A model generated the notes under the pieces. That model was given only the letters and a program-made list of their open reading frames with translations. It ran no database searches and had not been told where the DNA came from. DNA of 64,000 bases from a bacterium (GTDB taxonomy: Bacteria; Electryoneota; Electryoneia; Electryoneales; Electryoneaceae), in NCBI GenBank assembly GCA_020444265.1, contig JAHLLH010000002.1, positions 547,033 to 611,032 of the forward strand, given 5' to 3'. Numbering within the stretch: the stretch's first letter is position 1; each line of letters opens with the position of its first letter. A program made the translations under genes and the position numbers. This document shows positions 19,046-28,256 of the stretch, piece by piece.

Positions 19046-20425
19046 ATGATGCGAGGGATTCATGCAGGATTGCTGCGGTGGGGGCTGGTTATGAGCCTGC
19101 TTGCGGGTGTTCCCCGTGCCGGTGTGGCGGATGCGATGGAAGAGGCGGGACGTGAAGCGGCACGCATCCTGGGAGACCTGGTGCGACTCGACACTACCAA
19201 CCCTCCGGGAAACGAATCCCTCGTGGCTGATTACCTGGCACGTCTCTTTGAACGTGAAGGCATTGCCTACCAGCGCCTGAGCCGTGATGAAGGCCGTGAC
19301 AACATCATCGCCCGTTTGCACGGTAGCGGTAAAGGTAAACCTGTCCTGCTGTACAGCCACAGCGATGTTGTTCCTGCCGATCCCGGTTGGGGGACCTGGA
19401 CGGTTGATCCTTTCTCGGGGGAAGTGCGTGACGGTTTCCTTTACGGTCGCGGTGCGATTGATGCGAAGGGGTTGCTTGTCTGCCACCTGATGACCCTGCT
19501 GATGCTGAACCGTGAAAACGTTCCTCTCGACCGGGATGTCATCTTCCTCGCCGCCGCTAGTGAAGAAACGGGTAGCGGTCCCGGAGTGATCTGGCTGTTG
19601 GAAAACCATCGTGAAGTGATCGATGCTGAGGTGGCGTTGGGCGAGGGGGGACGTGTCTGGGCATCCAGCGATACGGTCTGGGGTGCCTGGGTGCAGGCAG
19701 GTGAAAAATCTGCTCATAACTTGACGGTAACTGCCATCGGGGATGCTGGTCATGCAAGCGTGCCGCGTGGGCGAAATGCTGCGGGCAGGTTGGCACGTGC
19801 CATCACAAGGATTGAGGCGCTGGACCTGCCGGAACGTCCCAACCCGGTCAGCAAAGCATTCCTCGAAATCATGGGGCCGATGGACAGTCGCCTTGACGAG
19901 GGAAAACCTCGTTTCGAGGCGATTACCCGTTCGACAGTAACCGTCACCAGCCTGCGGAGCGGTGTCAAATCCAATGTGATTCCACCCTTTGCGGAGGCGA
20001 ACCTGAACCTGCGTCTCCTGCCCGGCGAAGATTTAGATGAGATCACCCAGTTGATCGAAGACGCTGCCGCGGAAAACGGGGTTACTGTGCGTCATAAGCC
20101 AGGAGTATCGAACGGGGCCTCATGGATTCCCTTTGACACCCCCTTCTTCGGGACGATCCGTGACGCGGTGAAAGCACATTGGCCCAACGCGGTTGTTGCG
20201 CCCTATCTTTCCCCCGGGACATCGGATGCATCCAAGCTGCGTGCAGCCGGAATTTTCGCGTACGGTCTCATGCCCTTCCCGATGACACGTGAAGAGAGCC
20301 GGGGCGTGCACGGTGTGGATGAACGAGTCAGCCTGGACTACCTGACCGAGGGTGTTTCGCTGACCCACACAATTGTGTTGAACTGGGCCGGTGCTACCCA
20401 GAAGAAGGAGTCGGACGGGCGCTGA
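19046..20425 (+). CDS. Exported M20 family zinc peptidase
   Basis: A 459-residue protein with an N-terminal signal peptide (cleavage near GVADA) and the M20/M28-like di-zinc catalytic domain. Visible metal and catalytic elements in order: YSHSDVVP (His ligand and Asp), GRGAIDAKG (bridging Asp), AASEETGSG (catalytic Glu pair) and, near the end, SRGVHGVDERV (His ligand). A dimerisation domain is inserted between them (about 210-330). Family members hydrolyse dipeptides, aminoacyl chains or N-acyl amino acids; the substrate is not predictable. I chose ATG 19046 because the signal peptide begins there; an in-frame ATG at 19010 is possible. The patatin gene follows 35 bases later on the same strand. 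Confidence 0.85.
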   Translation: MMRGIHAGLLRWGLVMSLLAGVPRAGVADAMEEAGREAARILGDLVRLDTTNPPGNESLVADYLARLFEREGIAYQRLSRDEGRDNIIARLHGSGKGKPVLLYSHSDVVPADPGWGTWTVDPFSGEVRDGFLYGRGAIDAKGLLVCHLMTLLMLNRENVPLDRDVIFLAAASEETGSGPGVIWLLENHREVIDAEVALGEGGRVWASSDTVWGAWVQAGEKSAHNLTVTAIGDAGHASVPRGRNAAGRLARAITRIEALDLPERPNPVSKAFLEIMGPMDSRLDEGKPRFEAITRSTVTVTSLRSGVKSNVIPPFAEANLNLRLLPGEDLDEITQLIEDAAAENGVTVRHKPGVSNGASWIPFDTPFFGTIRDAVKAHWPNAVVAPYLSPGTSDASKLRAAGIFAYGLMPFPMTREESRGVHGVDERVSLDYLTEGVSLTHTIVLNWAGATQKKESDGR

Positions 20426-20460
20426 GCGATTCTGTTCGATGGATCGGGGAGACTTCGACG

Positions 20461-22974
20461 GTGGTGAGGTCATTCAGTTATCGATGGTGGAAGACGGTTG
20501 CATTCCTCGCGGGGTATCTCGCCCTCCTCGGTTTGCTGGTCCTTCTCCCTGTTTCAACCTCTGGACAGTCGGTTTCTACCCAGATCGACTATACCGTTTT
20601 TTCCCAGTATCCAGATTCAATTTTGGAAGCGGGGTATCGTCCCGCCCATGTCCCCAGCGGATTCCTACCCGAACTCGACGCGGAACGTCCACGTATTGCC
20701 CTGGCTCTGTCCGGTGGTGGTGCGCGCGGACTTGCGCATATCGGGGTGATGCAGGTGCTGCAGCGCGAAAACATCCCGATCGATATTATCGCCGGAACCT
20801 CTATGGGAGCCGTGGTCGGAGCGCTTTACACCTCCGGCTATACCACAAATGAACTGGAACGATTGACCCTCGCCATTGACTGGGGATCCCTGTTCAGCGA
20901 TGCACCCAGTCGCAGGAACCTTTTCCTCGGACAGAAAGAGACCGCCAACCGTGAACTGTTGAATCTTCGGTTACGGAATGGACGTCCTTATATCCCGGAT
21001 GCACTGGTTACCGGGGAACGTCTTTTTATCGAACTGTACCGTTTAATGCGAAACGCCCCATATGCCCCCCTTGGTGGATCGTTCGACAAGGCGAGGACGG
21101 TCTTCGGCGCTGTCGCGACCGACTTGAACAGTGGCAATCGTATCATCTTCCGGGAGGGGGACATCGCTCTCGCGTTGCGCGGGTCAATGGCGGTGCCCGT
21201 CGTGTTTCGTGCGCTGCGTATGGACGGCATGCTGGTGGTCGACGGGGGTGCAGTCGAAAACATTCCGACTCGTTCCGCGCGGGAGCTGGGTGGTGAAATA
21301 GTGATTGCCGTCGATTGTGCCACTCCCACAGAACCGGAACTCGACCCCGACTTGCCCTGGGAAATTGCGAACCAGGTGACCACACTGATGACGGCGGTCA
21401 ATGATTCGATTTCACGTGATGCTGCCGATGTGGCGATCATTCCCGCACTTCAGCAGTACAACAATACCGATTTCCAGAATGTGCGGGACATCATTCGTGC
21501 GGGACGAACTGCCGCGGAAGAGATGTTGCCACTGATCAAGGATATTGTTGACTTACCCCCAGTCGCTCCAAGGTTGATGGTGGATGTGAAACGAGTGCGT
21601 CTGGTGACAGACGCTTCGCTCAAGACACCGCTGGATGCCGGAGTGTATGGTTTCCATAGGGGACGAGTCAGCACGCATGAGATCAATGATGGTCTTACCT
21701 CCCTGCTGCGTGACTTGCGTGCTCAAGGATATGGTGCAGCATCTGTCCGTGCTGAACTTCTGTCGGATAACACCCTCCGGGTGAATGTTGATCTCGGGGT
21801 TGTCAGGATTATCCGGATCGAAGGTGTTCCGGGCCGTCGCCTGCCGATGGTCCTGCGTGATATCCGAGTCAAACAGGGACAGCCGCTTCGCACCGAAGAT
21901 GCGGTCAAAAGCCTGGTGCAGCTGCACGCGACAGGACGTTATACGACCGTCTATTCCACCTTGCGTCCTCATGAAAAAGGTGGAGTGGTCCTCACCTTTA
22001 TCCTCGAAGAATCTCCCCTGCCAAGGATTGGGTTGGGGATGGGATTTGACTCGGATCGACGGTCACGGTACCTGGGAGAATTTGCCATTGGGAACCCCTT
22101 CCCCGACTTAAGTGAAGAACTTGTGATCCGGGCACGGTACGGAGAACGAGACCGTCACTACGGCCTCTACACCAGCGCGGATCGCATTTCACGGAGCTAC
22201 ATCGGATGGCAGGGCCAGATCGAATATGTGGAGCGAGAACAGACGATCTATGATACGAAGGGTGACAAGTTACGGGAGGCAAATGTCTGGACGACACGTG
22301 CCCAGGCGATCGCCCTGTTCAACATGCGAACGTGGGGACGTGTTTCCGCGGGGATGAAGATCGAGAATGTGGCCGACAAGCTGAATGTCACCAGCCGGGA
22401 ACGTCTCTACAATGGTGTTCTGCTTCGAGCCACCCTTGACACCCAGGACCGTCGCCCCTTCCCGAATCGCGGCTACCTGGTTGACTGGGGGTACGAGTCC
22501 TACATCGACCCGGCGGACGAGACCCGCAACTTTAACCTCTTCCATTTCAACCTGGAATCGGTGGTGCAGGTTCAGCAACGGACCGTGCTGCGAGCGGGTG
22601 TGGTAGGTGGCGTCGCTGAGTTGTCGACTCCGACTACTCATCGCTTTGCCATCGGCGGATTGACCAATTTCCCCGCCTTACCGCCCTATCGTTTCCTCGC
22701 CCAGCAACGGATCGGGGGGACGTTTGAAGCACGGTACGATTTGATCAGCAAGGTTGTCGCCGATGCCTACCTGCTGTTCCGTTACGATGCCATGGCTTTC
22801 AGCGACCAGAAAGATTGGCGTCCTCAACGTCAAGACATCATCCAGTCCTATGCCCTCGGTTTCGCGCTGGATACCATTCTCGGACCGATTGAATTCTGGG
22901 GCGCCTACTCGCCGGCTTCCCACACAGGCCCGGAGGAGACACGAGTGGCGGTGAACTTCGGCTACCGGTTCTAA
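20461..22974 (+). CDS. Patatin-like phospholipase fused to POTRA and outer-membrane barrel (type Vd-like)
   Basis: An 837-residue protein starting at GTG 20461, with GGGGAGA eight bases upstream. Order: an N-terminal hydrophobic signal; a patatin domain with the oxyanion motif GGGARG (about 85), the nucleophile elbow GTSMG (about 113) and the catalytic Asp in DGG (about 260); one or two POTRA-like domains (about 370-530); and a C-terminal Omp85/D15-type barrel (about 535-837) ending NFGYRF. This is the layout of PlpD-type (type Vd) autotransporters, where the barrel carries a phospholipase A1/A2-like passenger to the surface. The Ser-Asp dyad is intact, so activity is likely. It lies downstream of the M20 peptidase, perhaps co-transcribed. 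Confidence 0.88.
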   Translation: MVRSFSYRWWKTVAFLAGYLALLGLLVLLPVSTSGQSVSTQIDYTVFSQYPDSILEAGYRPAHVPSGFLPELDAERPRIALALSGGGARGLAHIGVMQVLQRENIPIDIIAGTSMGAVVGALYTSGYTTNELERLTLAIDWGSLFSDAPSRRNLFLGQKETANRELLNLRLRNGRPYIPDALVTGERLFIELYRLMRNAPYAPLGGSFDKARTVFGAVATDLNSGNRIIFREGDIALALRGSMAVPVVFRALRMDGMLVVDGGAVENIPTRSARELGGEIVIAVDCATPTEPELDPDLPWEIANQVTTLMTAVNDSISRDAADVAIIPALQQYNNTDFQNVRDIIRAGRTAAEEMLPLIKDIVDLPPVAPRLMVDVKRVRLVTDASLKTPLDAGVYGFHRGRVSTHEINDGLTSLLRDLRAQGYGAASVRAELLSDNTLRVNVDLGVVRIIRIEGVPGRRLPMVLRDIRVKQGQPLRTEDAVKSLVQLHATGRYTTVYSTLRPHEKGGVVLTFILEESPLPRIGLGMGFDSDRRSRYLGEFAIGNPFPDLSEELVIRARYGERDRHYGLYTSADRISRSYIGWQGQIEYVEREQTIYDTKGDKLREANVWTTRAQAIALFNMRTWGRVSAGMKIENVADKLNVTSRERLYNGVLLRATLDTQDRRPFPNRGYLVDWGYESYIDPADETRNFNLFHFNLESVVQVQQRTVLRAGVVGGVAELSTPTTHRFAIGGLTNFPALPPYRFLAQQRIGGTFEARYDLISKVVADAYLLFRYDAMAFSDQKDWRPQRQDIIQSYALGFALDTILGPIEFWGAYSPASHTGPEETRVAVNFGYRF

Positions 22975-23091
22975 GCGACAACAAAGTCACTGCGAGGCAT
23001 CAAGTGGTTTGGGTGCCCCGTCACCCAAGCTCGCATATCAGCACACTCGGCCTCGAACAGGTCGCATGGAAGGTAACCATAATAGAATAAA

Positions 23092-23113
23092 CCCCGACAG
23101 CTAATTGCCGGGG
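23092..23113 (-). terminator. Intrinsic terminator of the M14 carboxypeptidase gene
   Basis: Read on the minus strand, a 7-bp GC-rich stem (one mismatch) with an 8-base loop is followed directly by TTTATTCTATTAT. It lies 33 bases beyond the stop codon of the gene at 23146-25695. Confidence 0.7.
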
Positions 23114-23145
23114 CCACGTTGTAAATCAAGGTCGCGTCCTTCGCA

Positions 23146-25695
23146 TTACCGGATCAGACTCACCGGTATCACCCTCTCCCTTTCTCCTGCACGAAGACGG
23201 AGGAAATACTGGCCGCTGGATACATTAGCACCGCTGTCGCTGCGCCCATTCCAATGCAACGTATGACGCCCGGCGGAAAGCGACCCGTACTGAATGTCCC
23301 GCACTCGCTGACCGAGCAGGTTGAAGAGGGAGATGCGTACATCGCTCGCCGTCGGTAGGCTGACACGGACCGAAACACTGCTGTTGAATGGATTCGGCCA
23401 GGGGCTGCTGATGGCGAATTCGGTCGGTAGATCGGGATCATCAACCGAGTTGACTGGGAGGGCAGTTCCGGTCAGGTCAACCGCCACGGTGTTGGTGTCA
23501 TCATAGCTGACGACCATCTGGCCCTGATGGACCCCTTCGCTTCCGGGGGAGAAGGTGAGGGTCAGGGAGATGGATTCACCCGAGGCGATGCTACTCTGTG
23601 TTTCCGCATCCCAGTTGCTGCTGAAGGGTGCATCGAGCTGGATATCAGTGATCGTAAGGTCGGATAGGCCACGATTTTCAAGGGTAACCGTCAGTTCGCT
23701 GCTCGCGTCAACATCCGTATCCTCGAACTCAACCCTGCCCGGAAGGATCGCGAGGTAACCGCCATCGGTGGCACGAAACTTAGCATCATCGATGTACCAT
23801 CCCTCGCGAGACACCGACACGTCCGAGACGAACCGCCAACGAAGCTGAACGACCCCCGCGTAGTCGCTCAGGTCAAACCGTGTATGCAGGCCGTTGATCC
23901 CACCCGCCCAGATCGGCGCATCTTGCGGCAGTGCGGTATTGCCATCCGTGTTACGGACTGTATGCTCATACCCGCCGATTGGTGTGAGTAGGATCCACTC
24001 GGTTTCGCCTTCGGGCAGAATTTCGAGACGGGCGCCATCATAGGCTTCCGGGTAGTGGGTGGCTGAAATTTCGGTGTCAACAAATTGCCAGAAGCTGAGT
24101 TCCGTATTGGCTTGCAGCTCAATCACCGGGCTGATCAGCACCGCATCCAGGTCATTGTCATACCCACCCTCCCCGCTCGCACCACATTTCCAGGCAGTTG
24201 AGCCCGAGTTTGAGCGCATGGTGGATAGGTGCCACTGATCGCCGAACCCTTCGGTGGCGTAGCCGTGGGTAAACTCCCCGACACCCTCCTCGAAATCGAA
24301 GGCGAGGTAGGGGTCAACCTCCGGGTAAAGCTGGACATCATACCTGCTGAACGAACCGCTCATCACACGAATGGTGGGGGAGGATACGCTGCGGTAGCCG
24401 GGTGCTTCGATGTGAAGCACATGGTGACCAGGATCGGCAAGCCGGTAGTAGTCACCCAAGTCTGGATCGGGGAAAACCTGGATCGGATTGTCACCCAGGG
24501 TGATGGATGCATACACCGGTTCGCCAGTATATGCATCGGTTACCACACCACGAATGCCCTGGTGGGCGGCGTGCATCAGCTCGATCATGGCGTCCCGGTT
24601 GTCATCCCAGTAGGTAGGAAGATCATCGGCGGGTGGCCAGTGATCATCGGACAGCTCGATGGTGAAGTGGAGGCAACCACGCCATTTGTAGGTCCAGTCC
24701 TGCATGCCGCCGGTGATCGAATACCAATCGGCCCCGTTGGTGATCCCGTTGGGAAACTGGGTGCTGTTGGCCATCATCGGGTTCAGGCTGGCGTAGGTCA
24801 AGCCGGCGTTGATGTACCAGGTGTCATCCGGGCAGATGGTATAGACCGCCTGGCCGTCCGGGTTGGTGTCCCAAGGGTAGTTGACCACATACACACCACC
24901 GTGGAAATTGGCGGCGAGAACCGGTGAGTGGGCAGCGAAAAAGCCCATCATGGCTACTGTTTCCGGCTCACGGTCCAGTTCCCAATCGTAGGGATCGGCG
25001 ATACGGTCAGGAAAATTGCGGTTCAGATCGACACCATTAGCGTTGAATCGGGCGCCCACTACGGTGCCATCGGGATTGATCGAGGGGACGATGTAGATAT
25101 GGGTTTCATCAATGAGGTTCTGAATCTCGGTGTTACTATCGTAATTGTCGAGCAGGTAATGGATGAACTGCATGCAGTTCTCTTTGCCGACCACCTCGTC
25201 ACCATGCATGGATGAGAGGTAGGCGAATTCCGGCTCTTCCTCTTCTTCCAGCACGTTGTCCGAGATCTCCATCAGCCATAATTCTCGTCCCTGGACGGAC
25301 TGTCCGATGGAACTCAGCCGGGTCAATCCCGGGTTGTCGCGGGCGATGGATTGCAGCTCAGCAGTCAGGGTTTCGTAGGTATGGTAGTCATCCGTCTCAT
25401 CCAACCCATCGGCCAGCAACTGGGCACGTTCACGGGCGAGGTCGGGCAGGAATTCGATGGTGTACCCAGCCCCACGCAGGGAGTCTGCTTCACGGTCACT
25501 CAGGTAGAGGACAGCACGGTTCTGCTGGATGCGGTCTACGATCAGGCCGCCTCGCACCAGTGCCTGCGCATCCGCAGGGTTCAAGGCTGTCGCTTCTGCC
25601 GGACGGCGGTCGAAGAAATGGGTGCTGGCAAGCAATCCAGCTGGAAGAAGAATAATGATGAACAACGCGATGAAGGATCGACTGCGCCATGCCAT
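23146..25695 (-). CDS. Secreted M14 zinc carboxypeptidase with T9SS sorting domain
   Basis: An 849-residue exported protein: signal peptide, propeptide-like region (to about 100), then an M14 (carboxypeptidase A/T-like) domain. The HxxE zinc motif appears as SSMHGDEVVGKEN near residue 163, followed by GVDLNRNFPD (substrate-binding Asn-Arg), a third ligand in AANFHGG and the catalytic Glu in FTIELSD. After it come a carboxypeptidase-regulatory-like domain (GVVTDAYTGEPVYASITL), a MAM/immune-inhibitor-like beta-sandwich, a choice-of-anchor segment (LENRGLSDLTITDIQLDAPF) and a T9SS C-terminal domain (SPWPNPFNSSVSVRVSL, LFNLLGQRV, SGQYFLRLRAGE). It probably degrades extracellular peptides. It forms its own transcription unit with a terminator on its downstream side. 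Confidence 0.92.
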   Translation of the reverse strand: MAWRSRSFIALFIIILLPAGLLASTHFFDRRPAEATALNPADAQALVRGGLIVDRIQQNRAVLYLSDREADSLRGAGYTIEFLPDLARERAQLLADGLDETDDYHTYETLTAELQSIARDNPGLTRLSSIGQSVQGRELWLMEISDNVLEEEEEPEFAYLSSMHGDEVVGKENCMQFIHYLLDNYDSNTEIQNLIDETHIYIVPSINPDGTVVGARFNANGVDLNRNFPDRIADPYDWELDREPETVAMMGFFAAHSPVLAANFHGGVYVVNYPWDTNPDGQAVYTICPDDTWYINAGLTYASLNPMMANSTQFPNGITNGADWYSITGGMQDWTYKWRGCLHFTIELSDDHWPPADDLPTYWDDNRDAMIELMHAAHQGIRGVVTDAYTGEPVYASITLGDNPIQVFPDPDLGDYYRLADPGHHVLHIEAPGYRSVSSPTIRVMSGSFSRYDVQLYPEVDPYLAFDFEEGVGEFTHGYATEGFGDQWHLSTMRSNSGSTAWKCGASGEGGYDNDLDAVLISPVIELQANTELSFWQFVDTEISATHYPEAYDGARLEILPEGETEWILLTPIGGYEHTVRNTDGNTALPQDAPIWAGGINGLHTRFDLSDYAGVVQLRWRFVSDVSVSREGWYIDDAKFRATDGGYLAILPGRVEFEDTDVDASSELTVTLENRGLSDLTITDIQLDAPFSSNWDAETQSSIASGESISLTLTFSPGSEGVHQGQMVVSYDDTNTVAVDLTGTALPVNSVDDPDLPTEFAISSPWPNPFNSSVSVRVSLPTASDVRISLFNLLGQRVRDIQYGSLSAGRHTLHWNGRSDSGANVSSGQYFLRLRAGERERVIPVSLIR

Positions 25696-26007
25696 GATGA
25701 AACCCCTTGAGCTGGAAAACGAGCGGTATTCAGGTAAAGTAGGGCAGGTGGGTACAAAAGGCTAGAAACATGGCTCCGGGGATGATACGGCAACAACGGT
25801 CCAGGGGGGTGCCCCGGCGTGGCTCGCAGCAGGGTTAGCATCGAGGGGAAAAATCAGGTGTTACCCTTTTGTCTGTGCCGAAACAGGTCAACACCCTAAA
25901 GAATGCAAGCATGGCAAGCTTCGCTTTCCACGCCATCCGTATGTCCAACAGGAGGAAACCCGGACATCAAGCTGTCCGGGCCGGAATTATTCAGAGATGG
26001 ATCGCGC
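25696..26007. other. Spacer between M14 carboxypeptidase and ClC genes (312 bases)
   Basis: No credible coding sequence is seen. It must hold the minus-strand promoter of the carboxypeptidase gene (not confidently placed) and, at its right end, the terminator of the ClC gene. Confidence 0.6.
25959..25980 (-). terminator. Terminator downstream of the ClC channel gene
   Basis: A perfect 8-bp GC-rich stem (25959-25966 with 25973-25980) with a 6-base loop lies 28 bases beyond the ClC stop on the minus strand and is followed there by TTTCCTCC. The T-tract is short, so efficiency is uncertain. Confidence 0.6.
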
Positions 26008-28095
26008 CTACCGTCTCGCCAGCCGCTCCACCACGTCCTGCGGGCCGCTGAGCAGGACCACGTCCCCTGGTTGCAGGATCAGATCGGGTGACGGGACAAT
26101 GCCTTCGATGTTGCCGGGTTTGTCAGGGCTTGGGCGACGGACCAGCATCACCTCGATTCCCCTTTTCGCTCGCAGGTCGAGAGTGCGCAGACTTTTGCCC
26201 GCGAACTCACTCGGGACCTCGATCTCGGCCATTGAATAGCCGGGGCTGAGTGGGCTCGACTGCACCTTGTTGGCCACAATCATCGAGGAGGCCATGCTGC
26301 CCATCAGGTCCCGTTTCAGGATCTCGTGGTTGTACGCTTCAACAACGTCCGCACGATGAACCGAACCGATCACGCGGGTCGGGTCTGCCGGATCGACCAC
26401 TGGGAGCTCGTCCAGATTTTTCCTACCGAAGAGCTTGATGACCACATCCAGGGTTTCATCCGGACTCACCGCCACCGGGTTGAGATTGGCGATGTCCGCG
26501 GCAACCAGGATCGGTTCAAGGGCTTCGACATCAAAGAGGACACGCCGCAGCTCTTGGAAGGAGATGAGGCCGATGAGCCGTTCTTTTCGATCGGTGACAA
26601 AAATGGTGGAGTGGGTGGCAGCATCACCGATGACATCGAGCAGGGGTCGCAGACGCATGTTATCCGGGACCACTTTGAATTCGGTGCGCATCACGTCTGC
26701 AGTGCGAATGCCTTTCAGCACATTCACCTCCGCTCCGCGGCGCAGGTTGATCCCCTTCGCCTTCAGTTTCACCGTATAAATCGACTCGGTCATCAGCTTG
26801 CTGCCAAAGAGGACGGCAATGATCGAGGAGAGCATCAATGGCAGAATGACCGCATAACCCCCGGTCAATTCGAAGAGAATCAAGATCGCCTGGAGTGGCG
26901 CACGTGTCGCACTGGCCACCACGGCTGCCATACCAACAAGCGCATAGGGACCGTAATTGGGCGCCATCAATTCCGGAGTGATCAACTGGCCGCCGTACCA
27001 GACGACACCTCCTGTCATCGCGCCCAGGAAGAGGGAGGGAGCGAGAATGCCACCCGAGCCGCCGGTCCCCAGGGTCGCCGAGGTGGCAACAATTTTAGCA
27101 ACGATCAGTCCGAGCAGCAGCATCAACGGCAGGTGCCCACGTAGTGCTTCTTCGATAAACTCGTATCCAACACCGTAAACATGCGGTAGACCCGCGACAC
27201 CAAGCAGGCCGATGGTCAAGCCGCCAATGGCAGGCTTGAACATTTCAGGGATACGAGCCCGTTCAAAAACATTTTCTGTGGCGGTCAGCGATTTGGCGAA
27301 GGCGACCGCGACCATCGCAGCAGCGAGCCCGAGGACAGCATAGTGAATCAGCTCAATCGGGCTGACCAAGGCATATTCCGGAACCTCGAAAGCGGGAGCA
27401 TTGCCTAAGTAAGCGCGGCTTACGGCTGTGGCAGTGACCGAGGCGACAATGATCGGGGAGATGTGCATGACGGTAAATTCGCCGAGAATGATCTCGAGCG
27501 AGAAGAGCATTCCAGCTACCGGCGCGTTAAAAACCGCCGCAATGCCCGCCGCCGATCCACACCCGACAAAGGTCTTCATCTTGGAGGGGCTGACCTTGAG
27601 GAACTGGCCGATTGCCGAGGCAATTGAGCTGCCGATCTGGACAATTGGCCCTTCCGAACCGGCTGATCCGCCCGACCCGATCGTCACCGCACTGGCAACT
27701 ACTTTTGCCGCCGCGACTCGTCCACGAATGATACCGCCCTTGGTGGCAACCGCAGCCATCACCTCCGGCACACCATGCCCCTTCGCCTCACTGGCGAAGA
27801 AGGTGACAATCGGACCAACAATCAGGCCGCCGATGGTCGGAATCGCGAGCAGCCAGTACCAGGGAAGATCGAGCAAGTAGTGGTAGGTCGGTTCCGCGGT
27901 GCCGAACATGAGACGTTCCACACCATGAATGGCATAACGGAACCCCACGGCCCCGTACCCGCCGATCACCCCGATAACCAGGCCGACCAGCAGGTTGAAG
28001 CTGTATTCCCGGGAGGGAAACTCGCGAAGCAGATGCAGGAAACGCTCCCAGAGGGAGAGATGCTGTTTCCGTTCGTCTGATTCCTGTCCAAGCAT
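26008..28095 (-). CDS. ClC-family chloride channel/transporter with CBS pair and RCK_C domain
   Basis: A 695-residue inner-membrane protein. The ClC core (about 30-440) has KGHGVPEV near 107 where the classical central-serine motif GSGIP lies, GSGGSAGSEGPIVQIG near 145-150 with the gating glutamate in GSEGP, and GTGGSGGILAPSLFLGA near 350 (GxFxP region). At the position of the E. coli internal proton glutamate (LFIIEE) it has LFSLEI, so the second Glu is Ile. Two CBS domains follow (about 465-590; TADVMRTEFKVVPDNMRLRP, AVSPDETLDVVIKLFGRKN), then a TrkA-C/RCK_C domain (about 620-695; FAGKSLRTLDLRAKRGIEVM, LQPGDVVLLSG). It moves chloride or a similar anion, probably gated by nucleotide or another ligand through CBS and RCK_C. 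Confidence 0.9.
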   Translation of the reverse strand: MLGQESDERKQHLSLWERFLHLLREFPSREYSFNLLVGLVIGVIGGYGAVGFRYAIHGVERLMFGTAEPTYHYLLDLPWYWLLAIPTIGGLIVGPIVTFFASEAKGHGVPEVMAAVATKGGIIRGRVAAAKVVASAVTIGSGGSAGSEGPIVQIGSSIASAIGQFLKVSPSKMKTFVGCGSAAGIAAVFNAPVAGMLFSLEIILGEFTVMHISPIIVASVTATAVSRAYLGNAPAFEVPEYALVSPIELIHYAVLGLAAAMVAVAFAKSLTATENVFERARIPEMFKPAIGGLTIGLLGVAGLPHVYGVGYEFIEEALRGHLPLMLLLGLIVAKIVATSATLGTGGSGGILAPSLFLGAMTGGVVWYGGQLITPELMAPNYGPYALVGMAAVVASATRAPLQAILILFELTGGYAVILPLMLSSIIAVLFGSKLMTESIYTVKLKAKGINLRRGAEVNVLKGIRTADVMRTEFKVVPDNMRLRPLLDVIGDAATHSTIFVTDRKERLIGLISFQELRRVLFDVEALEPILVAADIANLNPVAVSPDETLDVVIKLFGRKNLDELPVVDPADPTRVIGSVHRADVVEAYNHEILKRDLMGSMASSMIVANKVQSSPLSPGYSMAEIEVPSEFAGKSLRTLDLRAKRGIEVMLVRRPSPDKPGNIEGIVPSPDLILQPGDVVLLSGPQDVVERLARR

Positions 28096-28237
28096 GGCGG
28101 TTGTCTTTACGCGATTACCCGACGGGACACACTAGTTCCCGCATCCCAAAAAGTTCGTAACCTTCCGGGCGCGGGAAACTTAGCGGGTCAAAAGGAGGGG
28201 ATCAAGGGCGTGATGGAGCCAGCAACACGAGGCGGAG

Positions 28238-28253
28238 GGCGGGAAATCCCGCC
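28238..28253 (-). terminator. Weak hairpin after greA
   Basis: A perfect 6-bp GC stem with a 4-base loop immediately follows the greA stop codon on the minus strand. No T-run follows, so it may be a weak terminator or an mRNA-end structure only. Confidence 0.3.
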
Positions 28254-28256
28254 GGA

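Noticed and set aside
24229-24927. 232-codon open frame on the plus strand
   Set aside because: Antisense to the M14 carboxypeptidase, whose zinc motifs lie in the same stretch.
26326-27144. 272-codon open frame on the plus strand
   Set aside because: Antisense to the ClC gene. Composition is rich in His, Arg and Gln as typical of shadow frames.
26008-28095. ClC gene as a potassium transporter because of its RCK_C domain
   Set aside because: The membrane core has clear ClC motifs (GSEGP, GTGGSGGILAPSLF), so RCK_C is regulatory only.
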